Shown piece by piece: positions 53,670 through 64,000 of a stretch of DNA of 64,000 nt. The first letter of the stretch is position 1. The number at the start of each line of letters is the position of its first letter. The notes below the pieces were generated by a model, which made no database searches, was not told where the DNA came from, and saw only the letters and a list, made by a program, of their open reading frames with translations. The position numbers and the translations under genes are program-made. Source of the stretch: Oidiodendron maius Zn (Eukaryota; Ascomycota; Leotiomycetes; Myxotrichaceae); NCBI GenBank assembly GCA_000827325.1, contig KN832873.1:696245-760244 (forward strand), in the 5' to 3' direction.

Positions 53670-55968
53670 TTGACCTTTCACTACACCCCCTTACACGTCC
53701 CACGCTCGTTTCGGCTGGCCAAGCTTTGTGAAAACTCTGCAGAGACCCCAATTTCATTGGAGATAAGTATTCATAGCTTGAATAATCCACCTGAGTACCG
53801 AGCGCTGTCATATACTTGGGGACCGCCTTACCACGAGCCTGATATCCCGACTTTCGAGAATGCTAATCCAGCCTCCGAAGAAATCATATGTAACAACAAT
53901 TTATTCCGGGTTTTCCCAAACCTTAGAGATGCCTTGGCCATGATGCCGTGTACATATTTACAAGGATTAATCTGGATTGACGCTCTATGCATCGACTAAG
54001 CTAGCGTTAAGGAAAAGTCAAGCCAAGTAACACTTATGGGTGAGATCCATGAACTGGCCTCAGTTGTTCTTATATGGCTGGGGCCAGCGACAAGTAATTC
54101 TAAAATACTTCAGTGGGCTATGACAGAACTATCCGATGCACTCATTACAGCCTTTGACGGTAATCTCCAGCAACCATCTTCTATTACCTCCATTCGCGAC
54201 CCCAGATTATACAGCCTGCTAGACATCGGTGATGCAGCGTTAGTTTATAAGAAAATAGAGTACTTTCTTAGTTTCATACAGTCTCTACGTTACTTCCGGA
54301 GAACTTGGGTAATGCAAGAAGTGGCTGTAGCAAGACGCTTCAGGACATTCTGCGGACCAGATGACCTGAACCTTGCTACTTTACTGGACCTCTGGTCATA
54401 TATGAACGGCCACGGGTGGCTCTCTCCATTCTCGGACATGTACATTTCGTCTATTCATCAAATACGCTTATTAAAATCTTCGGCGCTCTGGTTTTCATTG
54501 GATGACAAGAATGAGAAGAGTGCTGAGGTGTCTGATGACGATCGTCAGTCATGGCAAAAGCTGAAACGTCAACTTCAGTGTTTTGCAATATCCTTTGGCA
54601 CACTTGCAGTCTCATATGCTTGGCTATTAAAAAGCTTATATGCAACCTGACAGTGCCTTTGTTCCGATAGCCGTGACAAGATATACTCGGTTATATCGCT
54701 AATCAATCCGGAATTAAGGAGACAACAGCATCCAGTAATCTTACTTGACTACTGCTTAACGGCTGAAGGCATTTACAAGTCAATTATAACTTCTCTCTTT
54801 CTTCATACCGGTCTTCTCGATGCGATCGGAATGGTTGAGGACCGTCAACCAGAGACTCTGTCTTAAAACATCCCGTCCTGGGTTCCTGACTTCAAGGTGC
54901 CTCTTAGAGTGACAGGTCCTATGTGGTTCGCGAATGGTGGATTCAACGGACACTCGTTTGACGCTTCTCTCTGTGCGATCACTCTCGAGCAGTATCACAG
55001 TGTGTCTGGCTCAGTCCTCAATTGTCAGGGACATCAGAAATTTCGGATCGACCAGTGCTTCGGAGAGGACATCCAGAAAGCGACAGAGAATTTTCGTTTC
55101 AGAGAGTTGCTGAAATTTGGACGCCATCTATCTCGACGTATAGATGACGGTCTCCGCTTCGAAATCTTTTGGCGAGCCTTGATAATGGACATAACAAGTG
55201 ACGGGCAGATACCCGCTCCTCAAGAGATGGGAAAGCAGTTCACCTATTTCGTCGCTGGGAATTGTGGTTCGGAGATTAGAAAACTGAGTTCGACAGAGCG
55301 TGAGCTTGAAGAACTGCGAGCGCTCTTCTCTACAGTCCACTCGGATCTTCACCAAACTAACCACTTGGAGGTGAAAGATGTACAGGCATGGATTAATACA
55401 TTCAAAAGTGTGTACGCTACAAAAGGAGCCACCGAGGAGATCAAGAGAATAGCGATCACGGACTCACTCTGCTCTGACTATCGTCAGGTATTTATGGCGA
55501 AATCGAAAGACAGGCAACTCATGATCACAGAAGCTGATTCGCTTAGTTATGGGTATACTGTCAGCCAAACGCGGCGATATGGTCTGGCTCTTGCGCAACG
55601 CTCGGGTTCTTCATATTCTCCGACCATGACCTAATACTGAGAACGAGTATCAGTATGTTGGAGAGTGCTATAGCTATGGATATAAGCACGGCCAACTGCT
55701 AGAAGACCCAAATGGCACCGAGGAATTATTTCAACGAATCAGTATAGTCCCGATATTCGCACGCTTTTACTTTGATGTTCTTGCGGGCATTGGTTCGTGC
55801 CGCTTTGGCGAGGACCTAGCTTGCTGGCCGCAGGGACCGTCAAAACCTAGAAATGTCGGCAGACATAGGTATCAAGAGCACAATGACCCCTTGGTACAGT
55901 ACCTTCGTATACTTCTCACGTGCTATATGTCTAGCAAGAAGCAGGGCCCAAAGCAAAGCTCACCGTAA
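53670..55968 (+). pseudogene. HET-domain gene, inactivated by nonsense changes and a frameshift
   Basis: A single long frame still shows HET motifs: EYRALSYTWGPPYHEP, GLIWIDALCID-stop, QVTLMGEIHELASVVLIWLGP, YFRRTWVMQEVAVARR, SRDKIYSVISLINP, NIPSWVPDF. It carries in-frame stops at 53997 (TAA, at the Gln of the CINQ motif), 54648 (TGA) and 54864 (TAA). A one-base frame change lies near 55560. The next frame then reads GDMVWLLRNARVLHILRP, a TGA at 55627, and EYQYVGECYSYGYKHGQLLED, the normal HET C-terminus. Every stop can be derived by one C-to-T or G-to-A change. It is a paralogue of the intact gene at 38546. The conserved part ends near 55760. Confidence 0.88.
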
Positions 55969-56381
55969 TAATGCTAGTGTCGGCAAAAGTTATGAGGCAA
56001 TTTAAAATTATAGAGTTTATTGGACTGAAACTAGTTTCGCATCTTACTCTATGCTGAAAGTCGAAGTACCTATTGCTTTTTCCAGCACGGCGGGGTTTTC
56101 GCCACGAGGAGAGGGGACATTATATGGTTTCAGGTTCTCTAAATACGCATGTTCGGTACTAGACGGCTATAGACGGTCGTTATTAGTACGCAGAATATCA
56201 GCCTTTTGGAGGGTGGGAGCTGTCATTCTAATTTATATACCCGAAGCTCGGTGCAGAGTCCTGGTTAAGAACATATTACGAACTTCTATGATGTTTCTTC
56301 CCCATAGCTCTTGGAGGCTGACAACAAGTTTTATGCAACTCAACTATATCTAAATAATAAACTGCATTCCCCGTTGCTGAT
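55969..56381. other. Intergenic; promoter of the dioxygenase
   Basis: About 410 bp. It includes AGTCGAAGTACCTAT (near 56059), which recurs near 58040, beyond the dioxygenase gene. Confidence 0.45.
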
Positions 56382-57524
56382 ATGGCACCCTCGTTAACAA
56401 ATGAGCCTACCTACAGTCACATTATCGCCGCGAAGCTCCATTCCACCTTCGGGGCAGAAATTAGCGGTGTTGATTTTACTACTCCACTGGCACACGAAAC
56501 ATTTGCTGAGATTCTAGATGCCATAAACAAGGTTCGCTTGCACTGTGTATAATGAAAACCTAGGCGACATTCTAGCGTCGAATGCGCAGAGACTTACACT
56601 GTAGGAAGAAGATTGTTAACAAACAGTATATGGACGCAGTTTGGTTTTCTTGTTTTCCGCGCCACCACTCTCACAGATGAAACTCATATTGAATTCTCAA
56701 CACGATTTGGAGAGCTCGATGACGTAAAACCATACATATCTGCCGGGAGACAACATCGATTAAAATACGATGAGCTCTTTGATGTGAGTAATATCGAACC
56801 CGATGGAACGATCCTTGACCCAGAAAGTCCCCGTGGCCACGCAAATAAGGTAAAGCTTGCTCCTTCCCTATGAATATCTCGTTGCTCACACATTCACTGA
56901 TTTCTGTTCATCACTTAGGGTAACAGCCTATTCCATGTGGACTCGAGTTTTAATCCTCGTCGTGCGGGCTACTCCCTACTACTGGCCCATGAGCTGCCTC
57001 CAAGAGGAATGGGAGGACACACTGCATTCGCGGATACGCGAGCCGCCTTCGACGATCTCCCCAGTGTTCTTAAAAGAAAGCTCTTGGAGGAGGACTATAT
57101 CGCCGCTCATTCTCTTTTTCATTCGCGAAAGCTTGCCTCTCCCGAGTTCTTTGCCTCTATTAACCCTTCAGAATATCCAATGGGACGGCATAAACTCGTA
57201 CAGCTCCACGAGCCTTCTAATCGAATGAATCTCTATATCGCTGCACATGTTCATCATATTGAGGCTTTAGGACAAGAGCAGTCGCAGCTACTGTTTAGTC
57301 AGTTGTATGAGCACGCGACTCAAGACAAATATGTGGTCGAAGTTGACTGGAAGTCGCCAGGCGATTTAGTTATATGGGACAATACATGTACCATGCATCG
57401 GGCAGTTGGAGGGGCATTTCTACAGAAATACAAGAGGGATATGCGACGCTGTACAGTGCATGATTCAAGCTCCCAAGCATGGGGTTTGAATGACCACACG
57501 GATGTCAGACAAGGGCTACCATAA
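56382..57524 (+). CDS. TauD/TfdA-family Fe(II)/2-oxoglutarate dioxygenase
   Basis: Uses 2-oxoglutarate and O2 to hydroxylate a small substrate; fungal members act on taurine-like sulfonates or aryloxy acids. Three exons, 56382-56531, 56640-56849 and 56919-57524 (introns 108 and 69 bp), 321 aa. Landmarks: FGAEISGVDFTTPL near residue 27; FGFLVFRATTLTDETHIEFSTRFGEL, whose first residue follows the splice; metal-binding FHVDSSFNP (His, Asp), HELPPRGMGGHTAFADT; and the distal His in DNTCTMHRAVGG followed by KRDMRRCTV (Arg binding 2-oxoglutarate). All iron ligands are present, so it should be active. No signal peptide. No transporter or sulfatase gene lies beside it to point to a substrate. Confidence 0.9.
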
Positions 57525-58659
57525 GTGGAGTCGCGTTTTGATTGCGGCCTAATTCCTGACATCTCTCCTTTGTGCTATTAAAGGCTCGGCCAGGTCATGT
57601 TTGGACGTGGAAGTGAAACCCCTTTCCCTCTTTTTCGGTGGTGTCAGTTTCTCTTTGATAAATGAACATGGGATCTCTCCGAGGTTTCTTGAGATTTCTC
57701 CATCTACAGTAAAGGGAATTACAGCATCTTAAGTGTAATTCAAACTCCACATCTACAAATCAGGTCAAATGCAGCTAACAGAGGCGAATCACATACGCCC
57801 ACCCCCACTCTCCCCTCTATATAATTCTCGCCATCAAGCTCCGTCTATTGCCGATGGCTTACTTTCTTGAATGGGGGCTTTCGATTAAAGGATTAAACGT
57901 GGGGTATAGTACAACCTGCCCAGCATCGGCCTGTGCGATGTACAGAACAGCTATGAGCGAGATCGGTGTCCCGTTCTTCTGTCACATATCTAAAATATAT
58001 AGAAATTTTGATGCATTAGTAGGTTTAGAGTCGCTTGAAGTCGAAGTACCTATGGTTTGTCCCGTCACGGGGTGCCTCTCTCGACGAAGGGACAGACGTT
58101 ACAGAGGTATCCCAATCTCTCGGGTCTGGGAGTAACTGTGGGGGTGATAACCGTGTGATTCCGAATCTTATCTGCTTAATTGCCTGACACTAGTAGCTTC
58201 AATAAGTGGCAAAGACAATCTTGCTACCACTTGGTTTTTGACATTGCTCTCACTAGCATGACTGGTCAAAGTTTTATTGAGCAGTCATTCACGTTTCTAT
58301 GATATGGGGCATAAAACGGCTTAGAATAAAAGGAGGAATAGGTCAAGATTTCCCATCATTTAAATTTATACTATACCCTATAATAACGCCTTTCCCCCCA
58401 AAACAGCAAAGTACCCGGGCGCCATGCGTTTCCTACATTTGCAAGAAATATCCTTTCAAATAGCAACTATCTATAGGCCAAGAAGTTGGTCTCTAATTTT
58501 ATTGCCCGCCCCGCCAAGATCAACGAAAGTCTTAGTGCCAGATAGCTTAATCTGGCCGCAGATCGTAAGTCACCTTACTCCCAATCCTCACCTGAAGAAC
58601 GATTGCGTGGCAAAATCAAGGATGTGCCGCTTCGCCCAAGAATCTGTCGATTGATCAAA
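57525..58659. other. Intergenic between convergent genes
   Basis: About 1.1 kb. A 95-codon frame at 57848-58135 has no known motif. AGTCGAAGTACCTAT at about 58040 repeats a phrase at 56059. Confidence 0.4.
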
Positions 58660-60391
58660 TCATGTCGTGGCAACTCCAGATTTCTTAGTAGCACCAGACT
58701 CTGCAGCACTGCTAGATTCCGTAGAAGTACCGGGAGGAGGAAGTTGCCAAGTTGTGAGTGATTGTTGGTAAACCGGCCCGGTCCACGTTTCTCCGCTATT
58801 AAATTTTACAGTAACGTCAACAGAGTTTGCAAAGTTGTTTTGAAGCACAACTATCCTAGAACCGTCAGAATTCAAGAACGACGTTGCCTCGAACTTTGAG
58901 CCTCCTCCGTAATCTGCACCGCCGGTAGTATTGAGGTTGATAGCGCCGCGGGGCACGTAGCGAGAAAATTGACCCATAAAGTAGTAGTCGAGGGTTTTTG
59001 AGTATGTGCCAGCACTGGTATCAACTGTCACCAGACCTCGACAGGTTGAGCAGCCCCCGGGCAGATGAGGGCCTTCGTTGGTGTCAGTTGCCATTGTCCA
59101 GGCCATTACACCAGCAGCCCAATTCTGCATTGGACTACACCAAATGGTTAGTTATGTATTATATCAAGAAGAATATTGAGATTCTTACCCCATTATAAAA
59201 TCAATTGTGTTATACCATGAGTTTGTAGGTGATGTCCAGCATTCAGTCATATATTGAGTTACCTTAGGATTTTTCTGGTGGAATTGAGTCAAGATGCTCC
59301 AGTCGACGTTAGTGGCGTAACAGTGCCAAGCAACAGTGTCAACGTATGAGCCAGCACCGTCCAAAACTGTTTGCGGGTATGATGGTTGATCTTTGCTTCG
59401 TCAGCCGTATTCAACCCGTCGACGGAAGGAACACTTACCGGTGTTGTGATCGTATGCCCAGATTTCAGTTGAGAGGTCAGCAGATTTAAGAGCAGGTCCG
59501 ATGTTTTCCTGAATGAGCGAAGCTGATTGATCTGCTGAAATATACATCGTGGGATATCCAGCATTGCTGTTCAGGGGCTCATTTTGAATGGTGATTGCAT
59601 CCACGCTTGCGCCACCACTGTCAAATGCCTTAATATATTTAACAAAGTACTGAGCAAATTCGTCCACATAAGTCGGGTTCAGGTTATTGTCAGCAGTTTT
59701 GCCGGTCATTACACCATTTGCCTTCATCCACCCTGGAGGACTCCAAAGTGATCCTAGGAGCTTGATGGCAGGGTTGGCCGATTTGAATTTAGAAATCCAA
59801 GACACCATAGAGGTACCTGCAGGGGTTAGGTCAAATTTGGCAAGTGAAGAATCTGTGTTGTTGTTATAAGAATAAAGCTCTCCAGATAAATCAGAAGGTC
59901 CGATTGTGTGACGGAGCAGACTGAAAGCTACTCCATCATTACTCGTAGTGGTAAAAAGGTCGTCAAGCAATGCTGATTTTTGCGAATCAGACAAGGCTGA
60001 GAAGACAGAAACAGTTGCATCGGTCACTGCAGCTAAAATAATGTTAGCTCGTCTTCATATGAATGTGACATGGTAGATTAAAGTCACCTCCAAATCCGGT
60101 GACAGTCTGCTTGTGCCCACTCGACGTGTCATCCACTTCAATTTTCCACGTGGAACTTGAGGCTCTTGGCATAAACCTTGAAGGAGATCTTTTTGAAGCG
60201 GAATCTGAGGCAGAACTTGAAGTAGAGTTTGAGGTAGAGCTACCTGTTCCCAGGGAAGGTGGAGTATAGGAAGACAGCTTGTGGACACCATCTGAGGATG
60301 TTACCCAAGCGGCTGGAGCACTGGCCCCCAAAGTCCCTAATGAGAATGTAAAGGCGAGCAAGCCTTCCACTAAAAGGGCGTTGTATTTCAT
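58660..60391 (-). CDS. Secreted glycoside hydrolase family 30 enzyme (beta-1,6-glucanase/galactanase-like)
   Basis: Four exons: 60088-60391, 59439-60032, 59189-59390 and 58660-59134 (introns 55, 48 and 54 bp), 524 aa. A signal peptide (LLAFTFSLGTLGASA) is followed by a Ser-rich stretch (about residues 50-65) before the catalytic barrel. The first splice gives GFGAAVTDATVSVF, typical of GH30. Other landmarks: LLRHTIGPSDLSG, LLGSLWSPPGWMK, ITIQNEPLNS (acid/base Glu), VAWHCYATN, TQYMTECWTSP (nucleophile Glu), WAAGVMAWTM and the C-terminal beta-domain. A Ser/Thr/Pro/Ala-rich tail (PPPGTSTESSSAAES) ends the protein. GH30 subfamily 3 enzymes cut beta-1,6-glucan in fungal walls; the exact substrate is inferred. 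Confidence 0.9.
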
Positions 60392-61112
60392 CTTCGCTTT
60401 GCTCGGATTAAGTTAAAGAGGAAATGATGGCTATGGATGCAAGAGGAGAAAAGGAGAAACTGCTTTTATAGCTCTCGGAGTTTCACGGATGAGGCCCCTG
60501 GATTGAATGCAGTTATCTATCCTACAGGATATCATGTAGTAATTCTGACGAGCAACCATCTGAGTAAACATTCGCGGTTCCATCTTGGGGAGCATATTGG
60601 TTGAAATAAGCCCTAGGATCAGGATTCAAGATCCAGGATGCAGGATTGGGACTATGCTGATGCAGGACCTATGATTCAGGATTAGGGCATCAGCAGGAGC
60701 CTTCAAGACTGACAGATGTGGAAAGTGCATAAAATCTATTTAAGAGCTGCACCTGCAGTTTTATCTATCCCATCACTTGTGAATGAATGGATGAAGTCTA
60801 TCACACTGGCTAAATCTTCTTTCGGGCACTGCATTTCTCGAGAATGACTAAGCACGGATTTGGTTCTGGTGGTTCAGCAGGTTTGGAGATTAATAGATCC
60901 ACACAGAATTTTCTATTTAAACTACGCTTACCCCTATTAGTGATGAGGACAATCGATCTTATAGGTTGACACACGAGCAGATGACGTTATGAGCGGATTT
61001 GGTTAGTTAAGTTAGAAGTTCGAGTTTGTTTGGCCCAGAGTCCTCGTTGTTGTCTTGCTCCAAGCGGCCGTTATTGTACCACCTTCTTCCCGTCGAAAAG
61101 ACGACACCCACA
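60392..61112. other. Intergenic between divergent genes
   Basis: About 720 bp. It contains a short imperfect repeat of (A)GGATTCAG/GGATCAGGATTCA near 60615-60690 (several AGGAT(T/C)(C/A)AGGA phrases). Should hold both promoters. Confidence 0.55.
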
Positions 61113-61688
61113 ATGAAGCTCTACCCCTTCATTGGGCTCTTCTTCCTCTCCTCGCTCGTGGGCTGCCAAAACATCGACCTTTCCCGTACCGCAGTCCTTA
61201 CCGCACGACAAGCTTCCTCCACCACACCTAGCGAATGCAGTAACCCGCAACCTAACGATTGCAATTTCTATGCTCAATGCATCGAGTCCCGCTACAACTG
61301 TGGTCCGACGGGCTACCCGATCGGATACGGGCAGTATTACTGTGATAAATTCGTCGCGGACGCGTCTCTCCTATCACCAGAGGGTCAGACGTGGATGGTG
61401 AACGTGATGCTGTGTTTACAACGGGATCTAGCGCCCTATGCGCTGGGCGCAGGGCAGGGATTCAGCAGTTGCCAGACCCTGCAGGACTTTGCCTTCTCGA
61501 CGCACCCCGTTTGTTACGTGTCTAGTGGGTTGTGCACACTGCCGGTGACGGATTGGGAAGTGATTGTGGAGAAGATTGTGGGCGTGAAGACGTTGTTTGA
61601 TACATGGGATGCGTTGAAGGCCACTTTGGAGGCAGCCGGGGGCTGTGCTGAGTTTTATGCCTGGTTTGTGGAGCATGTCATATTCTAG
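61113..61688 (+). CDS. Small secreted cysteine-rich protein, possibly stanniocalcin-like
   Basis: 191 aa from the Met at 61113, which starts the signal peptide (LYPFIGLFFLSSLVG). The upstream Met at 61026 would hide it. After a short N-terminal stretch ending in a TARQ phrase (a Kex2-like or processing region), the mature part has about ten Cys: SECSNPQPNDCNFYAQC, SRYNCGPTG, YYCDKFVADASLLSPEGQTW, MLCLQRDLAPYA, FSSCQTLQDFAFSTHPVCYV, LCTLPV and AGGCAEF. The spacing and phrases C-x-K-F-x(5)-LSPEG-x(2)-W-x(4)-x-C-L-Q resemble the stanniocalcin-related proteins known in fungi. Its role is unknown. A secreted effector-like or signalling role is a guess. Confidence 0.78.
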   Translation: MKLYPFIGLFFLSSLVGCQNIDLSRTAVLTARQASSTTPSECSNPQPNDCNFYAQCIESRYNCGPTGYPIGYGQYYCDKFVADASLLSPEGQTWMVNVMLCLQRDLAPYALGAGQGFSSCQTLQDFAFSTHPVCYVSSGLCTLPVTDWEVIVEKIVGVKTLFDTWDALKATLEAAGGCAEFYAWFVEHVIF

Positions 61689-62332
61689 AGGTAGCTAGTA
61701 TAATTCCTGTCACGCCGTGGAGGAAACTATGCTCATTTCCAAGGTAGGAATAAGGCTCCTCTACTGTCAAAAGCGCCACTTGCATATTCATTGCCTTATA
61801 TCGATGATGCCCGTGCGTCACAAGATACTGGAGATATGTTGGACGTTAGAACAGAGAGGCTCACGGAGCCAGACGAGCAACAAGGGTCCATGTAATCCCA
61901 TAAGAGGTCGACAACGGAATTGTGGGGTATTGACACCTTCAATGAGAACTTCGGAAATTCTGATCTGGATATATCTGCACTCGGAACTCAAGGGAGACTT
62001 GAGCTTATGACCTATGAGCAAGACCATTCTCTTATAGGCTCTAACAAGACTAATTCTTGGAGCCTGTGACTGGCTTTCAAAAAAAAATCTTTAAGCAAGC
62101 ATCTCTACATCACCTCGGAGGCTCTTTATCTGTCCACAATATCAACGTCTGCTGAGGCGGAGCATCATAATATACCAAGCAACCTAGCTGAACCAAAAAA
62201 TTTATATGTACTTTTGTAGCCTCTTTATTCTATCTAACCTAAGTTGAACTGCCCTGACCTAGCTATGCATATATGCAGATCAATTCTCTCGTCGTTCCTG
62301 CCGTCAAATTTCCATCGTCACCGAACATAAAT
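61689..62332. other. Intergenic between convergent genes
   Basis: About 640 bp. Nothing recognised. Confidence 0.45.
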
Positions 62333-63430
62333 TTACAAACTCTGCTCAATAGGGTCTAAACCAGATACTTGGTTTAACACCCATATTTTCTTCTCGTCGG
62401 CCTCAAACTTTGGATATGGTCTGCGACAATTCGCACTACTCTCGGGATAGCCCAGCTTCTTGGCCACGACCCATTTGGTACCGTTGATTCCTGACTTGCC
62501 AAATCCCCACTCCGCAACGGCCACCTGTTTCTGCAGTGCCTGAGCTTCGTCTCTCTTACCCAATCGATAGAGATTGTATAATTCAATGCATGTCTATAAG
62601 TGAAGTGTTAAACAGCATGAAAGAGAAGGGAGGGCATGTCATCTTACCTTTGGGAATAAGTTTGCAACCCCGGTGATGCATCCGGTTCCCCCAGCGGCAA
62701 GTGCTGGAACCAACCAGTCACTCTGTCCAGCAAGCGCACAGAATTCAGAAGTATCGAAGACGGCCGCAACGCGGGATACTTTGGCGATGCCACCGCATGT
62801 GAGTTTCACACCAACAATATTCTTGTGCCGGCCCAAGATTTCTAGCATTTCTGAATTCACGTCAAGGCCCGCAACAACACCAGGGAAGTTGTAAATTATA
62901 ATGGGAATCGGGCTGGAATCAGCAACTTCTTCAAAGAAGGCGGTAATAGCGGCCGAGTCCATGGCAAAGTGGAAATAACTAGGTACTAAGACCAGTGCCG
63001 CATCAGCTCCCGCAACCTTTGCCTCCACCGTCTGGTCGATCACATCTCGTGTGCAGCCTGCACTACATCCTAGAACGATTGGTAACTTTGCGCGATCAAG
63101 TCGACGAGCGACATTCCGCGCAGTTTGTACGAGCTGCGTCTTTTCATGAGAAGTCAGGGTTGCGGCCTCTCCATTTGTCCCTGCAATCACGACTGGGTAC
63201 AAGAAGGGTTGGTTAGCAAGATGAAACCAGTCGTAGAAATATTATGTCTAAGGCTCACCTCCGTGGAGGCCGGAAGAGATCAGGAACTCAAAGTGCTTCT
63301 CCTGAAGCTCCCAGTCAATCTCCTGCCGTGTGTCGTTGCGGAAGAAAGTGAGCGACGGTACATGGACCCCATCAGGGAACGCCATAGCGGCGGGAGAATG
63401 GCCATTTACTGCATCTGAAGGGATTTTCAT
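62333..63430 (-). CDS. Dihydrodipicolinate synthase/2-keto-3-deoxy-acid aldolase family protein
   Basis: Class I aldolase of the DapA superfamily, which acts on 2-oxo acids (for example 4-hydroxy-2-oxoglutarate or 2-keto-3-deoxy-sugar acids). Three exons: 63259-63430, 62648-63192 and 62333-62593 (introns 66 and 54 bp), 325 aa. Landmarks: GVHVPSLTFF, then across the first splice GLHGVVIAGTNGEAATLT (pyruvate carboxylate-binding loop), CSAGCTRDVIDQT, VLVPSYFHF, IIIYNFPG with the catalytic Tyr, VGVKLTCGG with the Schiff-base Lys, and GGTGCITGVANLFP. All catalytic residues are present. The fungal relatives serve sugar-acid catabolism more often than lysine synthesis, because fungi make lysine by the aminoadipate route; so catabolism is my inference. 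Confidence 0.88.
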
Positions 63431-64000
63431 GATTGGTTTGCGAATGGCTTGATAAGGATGAGGAGGTTATTTCACGGACTTTCACTTCTTATTATGCAGT
63501 ACATAATCTAGGACTCGCCACGACGTCCAGTCCTCGTAATTGGCCACACTTTACTTACGGCTAGTTGCTTGACGAGAGCTGAACTGCCAGAATCCAGACT
63601 CGGCCCTTGGGAGGCGCGTGTCGGCTTCCCCTGGACAAAAAGGGGGCCAAAGTGGTCCATATTCAGCATAACGCTTCCGATCGGGTACGCTAGCCTCGAC
63701 TGGCCGTAGCGTAGCCGACAGCCGACAGCCGACCCGACAAAGTCTCTTCCCCGCCACCGTCCTCCAGTGTTCCTGGAGAATCCCCAGATCACCACGCATC
63801 ATGACAGTCCCCGCCCCCGCACTCCCATACGCAGCATGAAAAGCCACCCGAGATCGCGTTCTCCGCCTGTCAGGCGGCCTGACGCGTGAGATGTTTTAAA
63901 AGAGGTCCCCGGCCTCTCGGACATCCAGACGATTGTTTACTTGTTGTCGGATTATCTGAACTTTCTATCAACGCTGCTTTCCATACTCCAACTCCAATAT
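63431..64000. other. Promoter side of the aldolase gene; no gene seen
   Basis: Upstream of the minus-strand aldolase gene. GC-richer than its neighbours from about 63590 to 63940. No complete frame with a recognisable motif; a gene could start beyond the window edge. Confidence 0.4.

Overview
The window is nuclear DNA of a filamentous ascomycete (Pezizomycotina). The evidence is: protein genes interrupted by short GT-AG introns (about 47-136 bp) with CTAAC-like branch sites; HET-domain and NLR-type (NB-ARC/NACHT) heterokaryon-incompatibility genes; 2EXR, SGNH-esterase, haem-haloperoxidase, GH30 and secreted aspartic protease families; and a copia LTR retrotransposon scarred by RIP-like CpA-to-TpA changes. 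Class is not resolved. All exon structures were read by eye and none has transcript support.

Layout. 1-4.1 kb: end of a dolichol-phosphate mannosyltransferase gene and a complete five-exon glutamine-dependent NAD+ synthetase gene (housekeeping). 5.9-9.1 kb: a secreted SGNH/CE3-like esterase and an unrecognised charged protein gene. 9.7-18.1 kb: a HET/NB-ARC/TPR NLR gene on the minus strand, broken by a G7 frameshift and by a 5.3-kb copia element inside its TPR array. 18.8-20.0 kb: remnant of a second NLR (NACHT-ankyrin type). 21.8-27.8 kb: haem haloperoxidase, glutathione S-transferase, 2EXR protein and a secreted crotonase-fold protein. 29.0-32.5 kb: a third NLR (NACHT) with a frame break near its N-terminus. 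34.4 kb: probable HET C-terminal relic. 35.3-37.2 kb: a BTRD1-repeat/serine-beta-lactamase protein like polyglycine hydrolases. 38.5-40.8 kb: intact HET gene. 41.7-42.7 kb: secreted SMP-30-like propeller. 44.1-45.9 kb: a young gag-only LTR element. 46.6-53.1 kb: aspartic protease, epoxide hydrolase and S9 peptidase. 53.7-56.0 kb: HET pseudogene. 56.4-63.4 kb: TauD/TfdA dioxygenase, GH30 glycosidase, Cys-rich secreted protein and DapA-family aldolase.

Functionally this is an accessory region in which secreted enzymes are mixed with self/non-self recognition genes. Of six recognition-type loci (three NLRs, three HET loci), only the HET gene at 38.5 kb looks intact. There is no obvious biosynthetic cluster: no PKS, NRPS, terpene synthase or P450 gene was seen.

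The two LTR elements contrast sharply. The copia copy has 9 transition differences between its LTRs and has lost catalytic residues, while the gag-only copy has LTRs that read as identical and an intact gag ORF. Both have the same primer-binding motif.
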